Notes: generated from the letters alone by a model not told the origin. DNA of 64,000 bases from Isoetes taiwanensis (GCA_021234155.1 JAJEKV010000003.1:21250386-21314385); one strand, 5' to 3'; counted from the stretch's first letter, positions 1-11,600 are shown. A program made the numbers and translations.

Positions 1-10
1 GGAATTATAT

Positions 11-529
11 TTGGGCCAGCAATCACTGACCCGGCTCGGTTCGGCTCCAATCTCCAGTCCGGTTGAACCGGCACCCGAAAGCAAAGTCCGGTGGAGCACC
101 GATCTTGCAACCCCGGAGTACTTGGATCAAGTAATGATGATGGCAGCAGAGAGCGAGGGCAATGATAGATCGGGCTCGGGGCCCTTGCAATCGCACGGAG
201 GCTGGCCCTCTTATCTAATCACTTCAAGAATGCAGTACATGCAATTGATCGAGAGTGAATCTCACATCCGTCAGCTCGAGATTCAAAATGAGGAGCTGCG
301 GTTCTTAGTGGTTAGCCTCTATGCCCGGATGCCCCAACACGAACCACTACCACAAAGCGGTATAACGATGCAATGGAGATGGCTCAACCAATGGAACCAC
401 TACTGCAGGCGCTTATCACGATGCATTGGAGGTTCAACCAATGGAGCAGGAGGAGGAGCAAGAGGTGGAGGTGGAGCAGGCGGGGGAGGTGGAGCTAGAG
501 CCTGGTGTTTTTGCTGGGGTTTTACCTGA
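11..529 (+). CDS. Unrecognised ORF at left edge
   Basis: An open frame of about 172 codons starts at a TTG just inside the window, so the real start or a splice acceptor may lie further left. I do not recognise the protein. Residues about 70-105 contain QLIESESHIRQLEIQNEEL, which could form a short coiled coil. The last 35 residues are glycine-rich from a GGA/GGT codon run and look low-complexity. No splice site or domain fixes its structure. It may be the end of a gene or a retroelement scrap. Confidence 0.2.
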   Translation: MGQQSLTRLGSAPISSPVEPAPESKVRWSTDLATPEYLDQVMMMAAESEGNDRSGSGPLQSHGGWPSYLITSRMQYMQLIESESHIRQLEIQNEELRFLVVSLYARMPQHEPLPQSGITMQWRWLNQWNHYCRRLSRCIGGSTNGAGGGARGGGGAGGGGGARAWCFCWGFT

Positions 530-730
530 TCAGTTCACTATGCCCAGCTATAGAAATGGGAGTATCGATAGCCCGGCTACTCGATGGTGGGCTTGAAAAC
601 GATAGTCCGGGATTTTGTGCGGTTTATCCGGTTTATCCAGATTATATACAATTGTAAACTTTTTCCAATGAATACAACAAATTTTGTCTACTTCTATATT
701 TCTACAATGTAATACATGTTACATACCTTT

Positions 731-916
731 TTAAGCGGTTTCTTGGCCATGCAACAAATGTTCCAACACTTTCTCCAACCGTATCCCCATCGGGGTGTCG
801 TGAGGAGGTAAAGCTTCATCCATAGCGCAAAGATTAATCATCGTAACTTCGGACATACTTATCCCGGCGGAATTCCATGGCGGTTTCTGATCGGATCGAT
901 GGAGTCGATCTTGCAT
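731..916 (-). CDS. Short unrecognised ORF, divergent from gene A
   Basis: An ATG-started frame of 61 codons ends at TAA immediately before AAAAGGTATGT, which looks like a good splice donor. It may be a short exon in a transcript leader, or chance. It points away from gene A, much as the DUF8039-like exon at 61608-62093 points away from gene B. No domain is recognised. Confidence 0.18.
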   Translation of the reverse strand: MQDRLHRSDQKPPWNSAGISMSEVTMINLCAMDEALPPHDTPMGIRLEKVLEHLLHGQETA

Positions 917-1170
917 AATCCTACTTTCCTTTTACGGTTTTGTAGTTAACATGAAACATTCATCTTTGACACTGCAGAAAATTGCTATTCAGACACCTAC
1001 TATTGGAAATTAATGTTCAAGCTATTGGAATGAGATGAGTACCAGAATTCTGTAGCCATTCTTGAGAAGCTGATTTGAGTCTCTGAAGCTGATTTGAGAA
1101 GTTGAAGGCGCTATGGAAACTCTGGCGGCGGGGAAAAATTGAATTAGAAGAAAGATTAGGTTAACTACGT

Positions 1171-1194
1171 TTAGGCGGGATAAATTTGGCGGGA
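1171..1194 (+). promoter_or_regulatory. Two tandem E2F-like sites upstream of gene A
   Basis: TTAGGCGGGA at 1171-1180 and TTTGGCGGGA at 1185-1194 both fit the plant E2F pattern (TTTSSCGS-like), 14 bp apart. They lie about 230 bp before an ATG at 1421 that opens a Gly/Arg-rich reading frame, itself interrupted by a TGA after six codons. Function is inferred from the motif only. Related GGCGGG motifs lie between the divergent genes near 62205-62325. Confidence 0.3.
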
Positions 1195-1534
1195 TACTTT
1201 TTGGGTAGATTGGTTTTTAAAAACTTAATGAAAGAAGTCGGCGGACGGGTCTTCGTCATTATTATTTGTATGTGTCAAGAATATTTCGAAACTGCATTTT
1301 GTGTTTTCTTGAAATTCAAATTTCTCTATTTCTCGTACAGGTAGAAAAAGCTATTTCTTCGAGCAGCTCGAGCGCGTATCCGAGCGACCTTCCGACTCTG
1401 TTACTAGGCGACTCCAGAGATGTCTTCTAAAGCGAATTGAGGTCGAGGCGGACGGGGCAGAGGAAGCGGTGGAAGAGGAATCTCTAAACCCGGCTCTTCT
1501 CAAGTTTCAGAGGACGTTGATCAGGGAATAAATT

Positions 1535-2125
1535 ACTAATCGCATATTTCTTATTAGCCAGAATGACTTTAGCTAAACTTGCTCGATATTAATCCCAAAA
1601 CTTTCTGTGGTTTAGCTAAACTCTACACATTTTTCCTCTCATACTTTCTAGCATTTAGCTAAACTAACCCAAACATCATCCCAAAAATTTCTATGGTGTG
1701 GCCAACAGAAAATATTAAATCAAATTACTATACTTTTTTTCAATATATTCCACTTATTTTAGTCATTTTCTTTGTGAAAACATTCTAAAATAATGCAAAC
1801 TAGCAAAGTCTAGGACTCAAATTAATTAATAATGCTAAAAACTAAACTACTAATCATATATTTCATATAAACTAGAATGAGTTAGCTAAACTAGCCCGAA
1901 ATTCATTCTGAAAGTTTCTATGGTTTAGCTAAACGGTATAAAATTTCGCTCACTTATTTTCTAGCGTTTGGCTAAAGAGCTTCAGGATTGGTGTAGTCCC
2001 GAAAAAAGTTCAGCTAAAATTATAATTTTTTTCCCAATATTTTCCATTTACTTTAGCCAATTTTTTTTGAAAATGTGCTAAAAAATCGCCAAACAGCTAA
2101 GTTTAGCCCTTAAATTATTCCATGA
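1535..2125. repeat. Diverged tandem duplication, AT-rich, TTAGCTAAAC motif
   Basis: Two copies of roughly 290 bp (about 1535-1835 and 1848-2125) share a run of features in the same order: an opening CTAATCATATTTC-like stretch, several TTAGCTAAAC/GGTTTAGCTAAAC motifs, TTTCTATGGT, then CCACTTATTTTAG / CCATTTACTTTAG and a closing GGACTCAAATT / GCCCTTAAATT. They are well diverged, with many small indels. No coding frame crosses them. They probably lie in the first intron or leader of gene A. Confidence 0.55.
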
Positions 2126-2484
2126 CGTTGATCAGAATACACAGAATACATAGAACCCTATTCAAGGTATTTAATTTGCCACAGAATACACACTGTGTGG
2201 AGAGTATTATGCTTGCATGAATTTGAGATATTTCCTTGCCTTCAGTTAATATGCTTTGCATGAATTTTAAGTATTACCATCAGTTAATGCTCTGATTGTC
2301 CGTTCTGTAGAACATAATTTTGCTCTGTTTTATATATAGAATATAGCGGTGTTAGACAGTTGGAGATAGCAATGTTCAATGAGGTTAAATAGTGTGAAAT
2401 ATGGATTCATGAAGGGTATATAGCTTAAAATGTGGATGCAAAATAATTTAGTTTCAAATTCACGCATAGCATGGTCAATAATAG

Positions 2485-2645
2485 GAGCTACCAACACGCC
2501 AAGCGTGATTTGTACTAATTTAGGTTTAAAATGCGCCAAAGCGTGATCTCTTGTTACGAAAAGTACTCTAAAAGTGCTCATCTTCTTTTTGCGATGCTCA
2601 AGAGGAAGAAAACCCCTAATAATTAGGGTTCTAATCACGCCAAGA
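2485..2645. repeat. Palindrome words in a gene A intron
   Basis: Copies or near-copies of an imperfect palindrome occur just upstream of the ParB-like exon: CACGCCAAGCGTG near 2495, GCGCCAAAGCGTG near 2532 and a half-copy AATCACGCC near 2632. The same word is arrayed in the next intron (3772-4112) and recurs in a later one (6191-6326). Confidence 0.6.
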
Positions 2646-3736
2646 AAGCAAGGGCGGGCGACCCGGATGCATTACCATATGATCTCACCTTAGATGATGA
2701 AGGGGCGATTCTTATAGCAACCACCCGACCGACCACCTAAGAGGAAATGGACAAAGGGTGCCGAGTGAATACGTTGACCTTGCCAAGACAAATGGCAAGC
2801 TCGACTTAACTCTCTTTCGAGGAAAAAGGAAGCGGAACAAGATGGCCAAACAAGGGATCCTAATCTCTTGTGAGGAAGAGGATGACACCAAGCGCAAATT
2901 GCTCTTGGAGATTACCGTAGCGAAGAAAGAAAGATCTGCTCGGACTTACTCCTTTGTAGAGCTACTGCATACAAGGATACGTTCATGAAGACAGATGTGA
3001 ACGGTGAGACATGTTTTAAGTATGGTTGGCCAACCAATGTAGCAGTTACGCCAATATCTATTTGCCAAGGGGTTACAGCTGTGCGTAGAGGCATGTTCAC
3101 TAAACCGATACCAAGTCACTATTTGCAGCAAGCTAGGGAATTAGCTGACTTGAAAGCTTCTAAGAGGGTCCTAGATCTAGGGAAGGATGTTCAACCTGCA
3201 GTTGTCGAAGGCATAGAGACTTCTGTTTTTGAGAATGAACAGGACAGAGTGGCGCAGCTAGAGGCCATGAACAAGCTGAATAAATACTCTGACCATTATC
3301 CATTGGGTCTTAAGGAAACTTTTGCGATCTATGTGAAGTCCCTCATCCGTTCACCAAGCTCCATTTATGTTAGCAGAAGATATGATCCAGCACATGCCAT
3401 GGAGATTGTTCAGAGCATGATTAGTAATCCAGGTCAAATGCCTATGCCAGCGGATGTGCTACCTTGGGATATGATCTCGAATAAGCTTGCTGTGTGGACG
3501 AACTTCCAGGAGATATTGTTAAATGAAAATATTAAATTCGTCGTCATCGACGGCAGCGATTCTGTTGAGGCAATGAAGGCCCTCATCGGCGGCGAGAACA
3601 AACAGGCCAAAACGCAGCGTTCTACAATCACTATGCGTATAGGAGGTGTGTATCTTGGATGCCAATACTTCACCGCAGATTTGGTCGAGATTAGTGCAAC
3701 TTTGAATGAAATGGGGAAGACATTTCTATACAAAAG
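2641..3736 (+). CDS. Gene A, ParB-N-like exon (frame-broken)
   Basis: This is coding by homology to gene B at the right end of the window. Shared landmarks, in order, are a basic PPKRK/KKPKRR patch, GILISCEE / GLILSCEE, KYGWP, GVTAVRR / GVSAVRR, YPLGL, KSLIRSP / DKLIRSP, PADVLPW and VVIDGSDSVEA / IVIDGQHSVEA. The region from IRSP through IDGxxSVEAxKALI resembles the layout of the ParB N-terminal domain, where the second motif carries a GxxR-type nucleotide-binding box. Here the usual arginines are absent, so activity is doubtful. The frame is open from 2985 to the donor GTAACT at 3737. The upstream part (from about 2758) is in another frame, joined by an indel near 2950-2985. The product is unknown. 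Confidence 0.6.
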
Positions 3737-3771
3737 GTAACTAACTGCATTAGGATGTTAGCATTTTAATA

Positions 3772-4112
3772 TTCACGCCAGTCGTGCTTTCAATTCAATT
3801 GAATTCACGCGCAGCCTAGTTTCATAAATTGAATTCACGCCAGGCGTGTTTTCAAATCAAACCAATTCACGCCAGATGTGTTTTCAAATCAATCGAATTC
3901 ACGCCAGGCGTGTTTTCAAATCAACCTGGTTTCATAAATTGTATTCACGCCAGGCGTGTTTTCAAATCAAACCAATTCACGCCAGGCGTGTTTTCAAATC
4001 AATCGAATTCACTCCAGGCGTGTCCGTGAATTGCATTAGTAACTTTATTCATTTCACGCCAGGCGTGATTTTTCTCTTGATCAATTCTATTCAAATCGCG
4101 CCCGGCGTGTTT
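3772..4112. repeat. Intronic array of palindromic repeats
   Basis: The intron (donor 3737, acceptor CAG 4149-4151) is mostly an array of about ten units of roughly 32 bp. Each has the core CACGCCAGGCGTG, a 6+6 inverted repeat around one base, followed by TTTTCAAATCAA. Several units are near identical. Others have decayed arms (CACGCCAGTCGTG, CACGCCAGATGTG, CACTCCAGGCGTG). A segment ending GGTTTCATAAATTG recurs about 107 bp apart, which suggests a higher-order duplication. The array is open in more than one frame, but that reflects the repeat and is not a gene. Confidence 0.85.
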
Positions 4113-4151
4113 CTATTCTATGATACTGATTCAATGTCTGTACTATTGCAG

Positions 4152-6170
4152 TCCATACGTTGAACAACTGCGCCACTTGCGCCGTCAACGATGGGTGGAA
4201 TATGGCTGCCCATTGTCCACCGAGCAGGCGCGGTTCAAAGTCCGAGGCATTCAAAGCTGCTTTGGAGCGGACTCTGTCGCGGAACAATTATCTGAGAGAA
4301 GAAGAAGGCGCAAGAAAATCAAAAGAAAAAGGTGGTGATGACATTGCAGATCCTTCCTCAAAGCTCATCTAGCGTGTCGGGACCAACGGACTTCGTATAA
4401 GATTGTGTTTTGTAAGGAGGCGGTATGGCTCAAGTGGAATGAATTCGGGACGCTTATGCACAAGGGAAGCTGCCGGATACTATGGGTAGGGTATGATGTA
4501 AGCATCTTTGACTTGAATGTGACAGAGATGAGAAAGACTTCGGGGGCTAGACCCATTATTTGAGACCATTTGGGTTTTAGACCGGTGCTTAAAGAAGGAA
4601 GTCTTATACAAGAAGGGTGCTTTCACCAAGGATAGGATGTCCTTCGTTGAGTCTTTGCAGACCATGTAAAGGATATGCGATACAATGAAGTCATTTGTAG
4701 GAGCTGAGTTACAAAGGCTATCGGGGGATGTGGCATTATCGAAATTGGATTCTTTGGACAAATACAAGGTCGAGAATGATGACATCAAGAAGTTTATATA
4801 TTCGGTCAAAGGGCGTCCTAAAAGAATTGGAAGGCTAAAAATACAAAACATAAGGAGACTCTACCCCTAAGGTCTTGGCCGAGTTGAGAAGAAAAGTGGC
4901 CCTTGTGAAGAAGATTCTTTGGAGAAGACGACGCGGCCCGAAGGTCTCCATTGGGTACAAAGGTCTCTTGCCGAATCAACCGGCCTTAAAAATATATCAC
5001 TCTTTGTGTTGGACGCCAGGGGTGGGAGAGGAGATATGGGCATGAACGGAAAGGACTCTGGCCCGGCTTCTTTACCGGTGTATAGGATTGACAACCGAGA
5101 GGTCCTTCACTATTGTCATCGTTTGTCCTTTGGTGAGTCACATCTGCATGCACTATCCGGTTGCTCATGATCCGGAGTGCCTCAAAGTTATTAGGGAGGG
5201 ATGCCTAATATATGATGTTAAGGATAATGAGTCTGCGAAGCAAAGACGGAAGATGGCACATGTGATCTTCATTATGATAGCCATGCTATCGGGGCAGCCG
5301 AATATGATATTGCTAAGGCCAAAGGGTGACAATAGCGGTGCATGGGAATGTTTTCTTCTAGATGATCGGACTTAAGAATTATATTCTTTCATACGGATCG
5401 AGGATCGGTCGAAACAGGATGAGTCGAAGAGGATGAGGATCGGACCCCCTCCTAAGTGGGGAAATCAAGGCACGAGCTACAAACTAAGGAGAAGGGCCCC
5501 TTAAATAAAAATGGATTTCCCCGTCTATGGCTGCTTACCTCGTCGAGGCATTTGCTCCAATTGATACAACCCGCTTGGAGCTTCATGTTGGAGGTTATAT
5601 TGCGAGAGGCTTATGGGTGCAAGAAGATGTCCTCGCTTTGTGAGTGATGAGCAGGCCAAAAACTTTCTTGAACCATTCCTCATGCATGTGCTTGCCAAGT
5701 CTCCTAAACGCCCTTATGGCAACTTTGAAATCATCAGCAATCAAAAGTCTCGTAGACTTGTCCAATTCGAAAGTGGACGTTTACGGAGAGGGAACTAGTA
5801 ATGTCTGGACCGATAAGGAAAGCGGTAATGAACAAATAGGCTGCTAAACCGGCTGCTCAAAGAAATCGCGGATGATGGCGAACTTAGGGAATATTTTTGC
5901 CCACATTGCGGGTGATGCAAGCAACAATAGAGTAGATTCACAAAAGTTAACAATGAACTAATTGACAGGGGAAAAAAAATGAAGGCAACGAAGGCGGCTC
6001 TAGTGATTCACAAGTTTGCCAAATCAATAGTAAAATAATGTCGGTTTGTGAAGGACTTGAAATGGAACTAATAGAAAATAACAATTCTAACAAATGTAAG
6101 AAGAGCGAAGATTAAGGGTGGCGAAGGGGAGAATGACGCCGATGATGGGCAAATAAACCGAAGATGATAG
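4152..6170 (+). pseudogene. Gene A, long middle exon with many frame breaks
   Basis: The region runs from acceptor CAG (4149-4151) to donor GTATGG (6171). Coding-like blocks appear in all three frames in turn: AFKAALERTLSRNNYL near 4230, KEAVWLKWNEFGTLM near 4415, a lysine-rich block with LSKLDSLDKYKVENDD near 4740, PVAHDPECLKVIREGC near 5170, ARGLWVQEDVLALVSDEQ near 5605. Frames change about every 100-300 bases by small indels, often at GG or CC. Either this copy is dying or the assembly has indel errors here. I do not recognise a family. The blocks look like one long globular protein between the ParB-like and HAD regions. Confidence 0.5.
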
Positions 6171-6190
6171 GTATGGCCTCGCTTACTAAA

Positions 6191-6326
6191 TCGCGCCGCG
6201 CGTGATTTGATTTGTATTACCTTTGAATTAAATCGCGCCAAGCGTGCTTTGATTATTTTTCGTTGTCAAACTAAATCACGCCGAGCGCGATTTGGTTATG
6301 ACTATTTCGAACCATGCTTGGCGCGT
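6191..6326. repeat. Palindrome words in the last gene A intron
   Basis: The intron 6171-6381 carries four variants of the gene A palindrome: CGCGCCGCGCGTG (6191-6204), CGCGCCAAGCGTG (6234-6246), CACGCCGAGCGCG (6277-6290) and ATGCTTGGCGCGT (6313-6326). The first three are each followed by a TTTGATT- or TTTGGTT-like stretch. Flanks differ between units, so the conserved part is the stem-loop and not a long repeat. Confidence 0.7.
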
Positions 6327-6381
6327 TTGTATTGTTTGTGTTATCGTATCTTGCTGACCGGATACATGTTTGATGTTTCAG

Positions 6382-7018
6382 CTTCCATTGCGTTTCTAAG
6401 AAGGTTGTGGTGTTCGACCTAAACGGAGTCCTTTGCAAGACTTTTCTGAAAAATAAAGTGGCTAGAGAACAGTTTCATCAGACACCAGTAGAATCAAACA
6501 CCAAGTGGATCTATCCGCGGCCGCACTTGAAGGAGATGCTAGATGAGGCATTCAGGTTATTTCGAGTTGGTATTTGGTCATCCATGGAACTAAGGAACAT
6601 CAAGGATACTTTGGAGGCACTGGGGGAAATGCGTAGACATTGGTTGACCTTTTGGGATCAGAACAAATGTGTGAAGTTCACTAATCCCAAGGATCCAATA
6701 GGCAAGCCTATCTTCATCAAACACTTGAGTAACATGATGGACGAACTTGGTATCGAGAATAAGGATGATATAATCATAGTGGATGATGATGCTCTCAAAT
6801 GCTTCTACAATCAAACACAGGCCCTGAATCCACCATCTTACGATCCAAAAAACTTTGCGACAGATGATTTTCTACTGAAGTTTGTGTCTATTATGCATAA
6901 TTTGGCTATGGGGATGACGGTGGGTGAAGTGTTAGATTCGTACCCAGAACTGGATAGAACGGCTGACATGGAACCACACCTTGTTAAACACGTGGAAAAA
7001 CATGGATTGCTCCCTTAA
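6382..7018 (+). CDS. Gene A last exon: FCP1/NIF-type HAD phosphatase-like domain
   Basis: The exon follows acceptor TTTCAG and ends at TAA 7016-7018; the frame is intact. It encodes about 211 residues. The HAD pattern is visible: motif I VVVFDLNGVLC near the start, motif II GIWSSM about 50 residues later, and motif III DDIIIVDDDALK about 65 residues after that. The family (FCP1/SCP/NIF domain) removes phosphate from Ser/Thr in the RNA polymerase II tail and other proteins. The nucleophile Asp of motif I is kept, but the second acidic position is Asn (DLNG), as in plant NIF-domain proteins of uncertain activity. It is joined to the ParB-like part only by my reading of splice sites. It could be a separate gene if the middle exon is dead. 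Confidence 0.7.
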
Positions 7019-7354
7019 TGTTTTATTGGAATATATGATATTTTTGTATGATATTTGTGCCATGTATCGATAATTTCGAGTCTGGAATTGCCTCGCAAAT
7101 AATGCAATCTGTTATTATCAAACCTAATATTATCATCTATCGAGCAAGCAATTTTGGTCTCATCTATGTTAGCAACTTGCTCTTCATTTTTGCATATTTC
7201 AATTCGCATATGAAAAGTCACACGTGAATCGCAACCTTATGTTATTTTTGAAGTCCAAAAAAAAAGATTAAAAAAAAACAAAAACCCCCTAGAAGACAAT
7301 AGCAGGTTGGCGTGATTTTGGAGTTGACATAATCCCAATTTAATTGGATGATGG

Positions 7355-8640
7355 TTACTTCAATTTGAACTCATTCCACATCAACAATCTTGTCTCATTA
7401 TACCATGCAGATACTGTGAGCACACCCACTGCTTGCCATCGACGCTGCGTCAATGGATGGATGGAAGAGACCAGGGGACATTCCGCCTGGCCGTCACCCA
7501 AAGGGATCCACCAGCAACTGGCTGTAGGATTTGTATGGGCCATTGGATAGAACTGAAACAAAGTGCGCACAGTCTCCCAAGCAGCTAGCAACCCCTTGAA
7601 GAATGGAGATGCATTAGGATATGGAGAAAGTGGATAGAATAATGCCCATGGGAGGAGTGGCTTAATGGATGGCGAGCCAAAGGAAATGCACATTTGTAAA
7701 GACTGGTGAATGAGACACAGACCTAGATAATTATTATTACTATTTAGAATCCGCCATATGAACTTAGAAATCAGCACCTTGCTCTGGAGAAGAAAGTGAA
7801 TCATCCCCAGCCCTCCACAAAGTTTAGGCATAATGCACTTCGCCCAACTAATTTTAACATCAGCTCCTTCTTCAGTGCCATCCCAGGTAAAGTTTCTGAA
7901 AGTAAGAACAATGAGCTGCATCTTTGTCTGCGGTGCCAGCAATATGGATGCCATATAGACATGTGTACCACTCAGAACTGACTTTGCCACAGTTACGCGG
8001 CCAGCCATGGATAACTTAGCCGTGGACCACCAGAACAAATGCCTTTCCAACCCCTTAATAATAACATCCCATGCATCTCCAGATGAGAGGTGTATACCAA
8101 CTGGAATGCCCAGAAGCCTAGTTAACCTTTCATGGAAATGCAACCACAGAAGATGGCACTGGAGAGTCTAGGGCCCGCAAGGCAGTACACTTTTGCCATC
8201 CCACAAAAATACCAGAAGCCAAAGAGAAACTGTCCAACAAGGAAAGGGCGGTCTGAAAATTCTGCTCATCATCCGTTAAGAACAAGAAAGTGTCATCTGC
8301 GTACTGATTACAAATCTCTTGTGAATCATTATTCATGGGAAGACCATGCAATTCCTAAACTGCAAGAGAGAATACCTGAGAAAGAATCTCTGCCACAATT
8401 GTAAAAAGCAACGGTGCCAAAGGACAGCCCTGGCGAATGCCACGTCCCACCTGAAAAAATGTCGATGGTTCTTCTTGAAAAAGAACTGAAGAATGAGCAG
8501 AATAATGAAGTTTCATAATGTCTGTTGTGAACTGGGCACCAAAACCAAGACGTAAGAGGCACTGCTCGATGGGAATTCCAACTTTTGTACTAGTACATGT
8601 GAGACTGTACATAGAAGGACACAACATTATTGTTCAAGTG
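7355..8640 (-). pseudogene. Decayed LINE reverse transcriptase fragment
   Basis: Minus-strand frames read in order from 8627 to 7355 give the RT core of a plant L1-type LINE: IRQGCPLAPLLF, then QYADDTFLFL with the catalytic YADD, then GRVTVAKSVLSGTHVYMASI and IMPKLCGGLGM, the usual post-RT motifs. There are at least two frame changes (near 8350 and 8140). The endonuclease and the 5' part are missing. The fragment is distinct in sequence from the large plus-strand LINE at 37.95-44.1 kb. Confidence 0.85.
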
Positions 8641-11600
8641 CGTGGGGAAAAATTTCAAGAGCTATAGTAGTTTAGCTGAGAATTGCTTATCTTTATGTCA
8701 GATGTGGTCAGAATGACAACTATTAATGGTATGATTGCAAGACTTTCTCAACGTGAATCTTGGATTCTCCAAAATACGTGGATTAAAGTGATGACAGAGA
8801 GAGGAGCATGGACCATGGAAACTGGAGATGAAGTCGCAAGTGGCTTGATTTGCAAAATGCATCAAAATCATGTTAGTATTAGCTAATGAAAATGTAAATA
8901 GTAGGATTGTGAATGATTATTAATAGTGGAGCCTGCTGGAGTTTTTCTGTAACACTAATTATGAATGCTAATAGGTCACGACCTACAAATTTGAAAACAG
9001 TTTTTCAATTTGCTTATTTACTCCTTTTAAAGGAAAGAGACGCACATCCTGTCTTTTGCGCTAATGCTTATTTTGAATTCTAGACTGTGCAAGTAACCTT
9101 TGGAGGTCGTTCGGTTGAAATGAATCATTGAACGGATGGAAGATGCTCTTGTCACCATTTTTGAACGTCAAAGTTGTTCTGGATCTATGATTCGAGTTGT
9201 GGGACATAAGATATGGAATTTGTTTTGATGTAATCTTTTGGTTCAGAGAAAAATATGAATGCATTATACTGTTCTTTTAAAGGTCTTCATAATCAAAATG
9301 TCTATCTAAAGTAAAACCATTTTGTGTTCTAAAATAATTTTTGCAATCGTTTGATTGAGAAGCATGCCAAGGCTGCAAATGAATACATGTACGAAGCAAA
9401 CAGCTATCCCTTGCCAATTGATGGTATGAAGGAAGTCACAGAAGGTTTCTTTAAGTGCATTTTGGGACTGAGCCATCTGTGCACAGTTTTTGCAGAAATT
9501 AATGAGGCATATCTTTAATAATCCCTTACAAACCAAGGCTACAGGTAAGGCAGCTTATATGGACATGTTTATCAAATATGATAAGAGAATCAGAGAGCAG
9601 CTTTCACATATACAAAAATATGTTAATGGGGAAAGAGAACAGGTCACCTGAGGTTTTGAAATCAAAACCAAACAAAAATGGCATAATATTAGGTACGTAA
9701 ATTTGACCATTTCTTTGGTATCTCTTCACAATGCATCTTTATATTTGTTTACAAATATGCAGGAATGGGTCATAATTTTAATGATGGTTGTGTCAAAGTA
9801 CTAATGATCTTTTGTATTGCATCTATGATGTTAATAAATCGGGTTTTACATGTATGGAGGAATGTTAATAGTCTCAATTAACTTGCTTCGAGAGAGATCT
9901 CCATGAGCCAACATCTAGATCTGCTGTCATGTTTCGCTTTTCTTGCCTCTTTGAATATCAAAGTACAACAACTATTGATGTTCTTGATTCTATCAACATT
10001 ATTCAAATTGGACTAGACATGTTAAACTTCTAGCTTATGGATTGGATTACATATTGCAAGAATTGCTTTGGTAGGAGAGGTCGAGAAACAGGAAATGTAC
10101 TTGGACAAGAAGAGCAGGAATTAAGTACTTATAATTAGATAGGGGGCATTCTCTTACAAAGAAAAGCTCAGCCTTGGGCAAGGACTGGCAGAGCTAGAAT
10201 TTTACATCAAAATCCTTGTTTGATTGAAAGTTATCTTTTACTGTACTTCAAAAATTAATCTGCAAAGGATTAATCCCACTGTGTTCTCCATTGAAACCTC
10301 TCCAATACCAGCAATATCTGCGCTCACCTTCTACACCTCTGCAACATCAGTGTGTTACAAAGCGATTCATTGCACTACGATATCTTCAGGTTATAAAAAA
10401 GCCTAAGCTTTAGAAGCTATTCGTTGCACCTTATATATTCTGGCTAATAAAACACCAAAGCAAGCAAATAGCACACTGTCAAAAATTCGGAAGTAATCTG
10501 GATGCTTTTGTGGCTTATGCTAGGCAAAGTCGACAATACCACCGAAGATAGATCACATAAAACTGCAATTTATGTCATGTTGCTTTTTATCTTGTTTTTT
10601 CAGCCATTAGTTTATATTTGTATGTATAAATGTCGATGTTATATTGAGCACAACATTGATTTATGAAATTGAGTTTGTCACAATTGTCATTGCTATTTTC
10701 AAATCACTTTGCAAACCATCTTTACAAATATGATAAATCAAGCTTGAACTACGTCCAAAGCTATCTCCACAAAGAAAACAGTTCAATGCCCATTAAAGCC
10801 CAAATGTGTAATCTTCTAAGTCTTCTTCACGTAAATTGACTTGGCAAAATCTAGTCCTTTAAAAAAAAAAAGTAATCCCTTATTTCTTTTGTGGCTCGAT
10901 TTTTGTTAAGTACAGGTTGATTCTTCTTTATGCATGGTCGATTCTTGCTAAGGATGTGACTATCTCATGTCTAGGAAGTTTTTTCATTTAGAGGTTATAT
11001 TCTTGCATTAAACACGGTCTTTCAAAATGTTCAATTTTGCCTTTAAACTTAGAATGCTATACAGACGGAGAAGAATGCCAAATAAGATAAATAGATAGAC
11101 CATGATACATGATCTACGCATGAATATTTTAGATGAAGATACTGATGCATCAAAGAAGTCTCGAATTATATAATTTTGCACCAGAAATACCATAGTTTTG
11201 GGTCGCCTGCTCTTGAAAATCCTTGCATTGCCACTACCAACCAAGAATTAGCAACGACTTCAAATGACGAAGGCCACAATTATTTTCTTTTTATAAGAAT
11301 GTTTAAAATGGCAAAAATCACTACATACATATATTAGAAACATTTGAGGCATTATCTTAAAATCCCAAAATTGTAATTGCATTTACCAGTGAAGTGTAGG
11401 CTCGAAGTGATAAAAAAAAAAAAAAAAAAAAAAAAACTTGAGTCCATTCGATTGAGAGATTTACAACTCCAATGAGCATCTTAATATGTGAAAGCTTCAT
11501 GGAAAAGGTCTAAATCGTTACAAATTGCACTTGAAATACCTTTTTGCATCTTGCTATAGTATGTGCTAAGAAAATGAAGGAATCTTTCCTAATTACATTA

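Noticed and set aside
3772-4112. CRISPR-like array
   Set aside because: Regular units with a palindromic core, but the spacers are the same sequence in most units, splice sites flank the block and the DNA is plant nuclear. It is an intronic tandem repeat.
3829-4163. ORFs of 66 and 105 codons across the palindrome array
   Set aside because: Their open frames follow from the repeated unit, and the peptides are the repeat translated in two frames.
11412-11436. Poly(A) run as the end of a retroposed gene
   Set aside because: No coding or SINE-like body precedes it and no flanking duplication was found.
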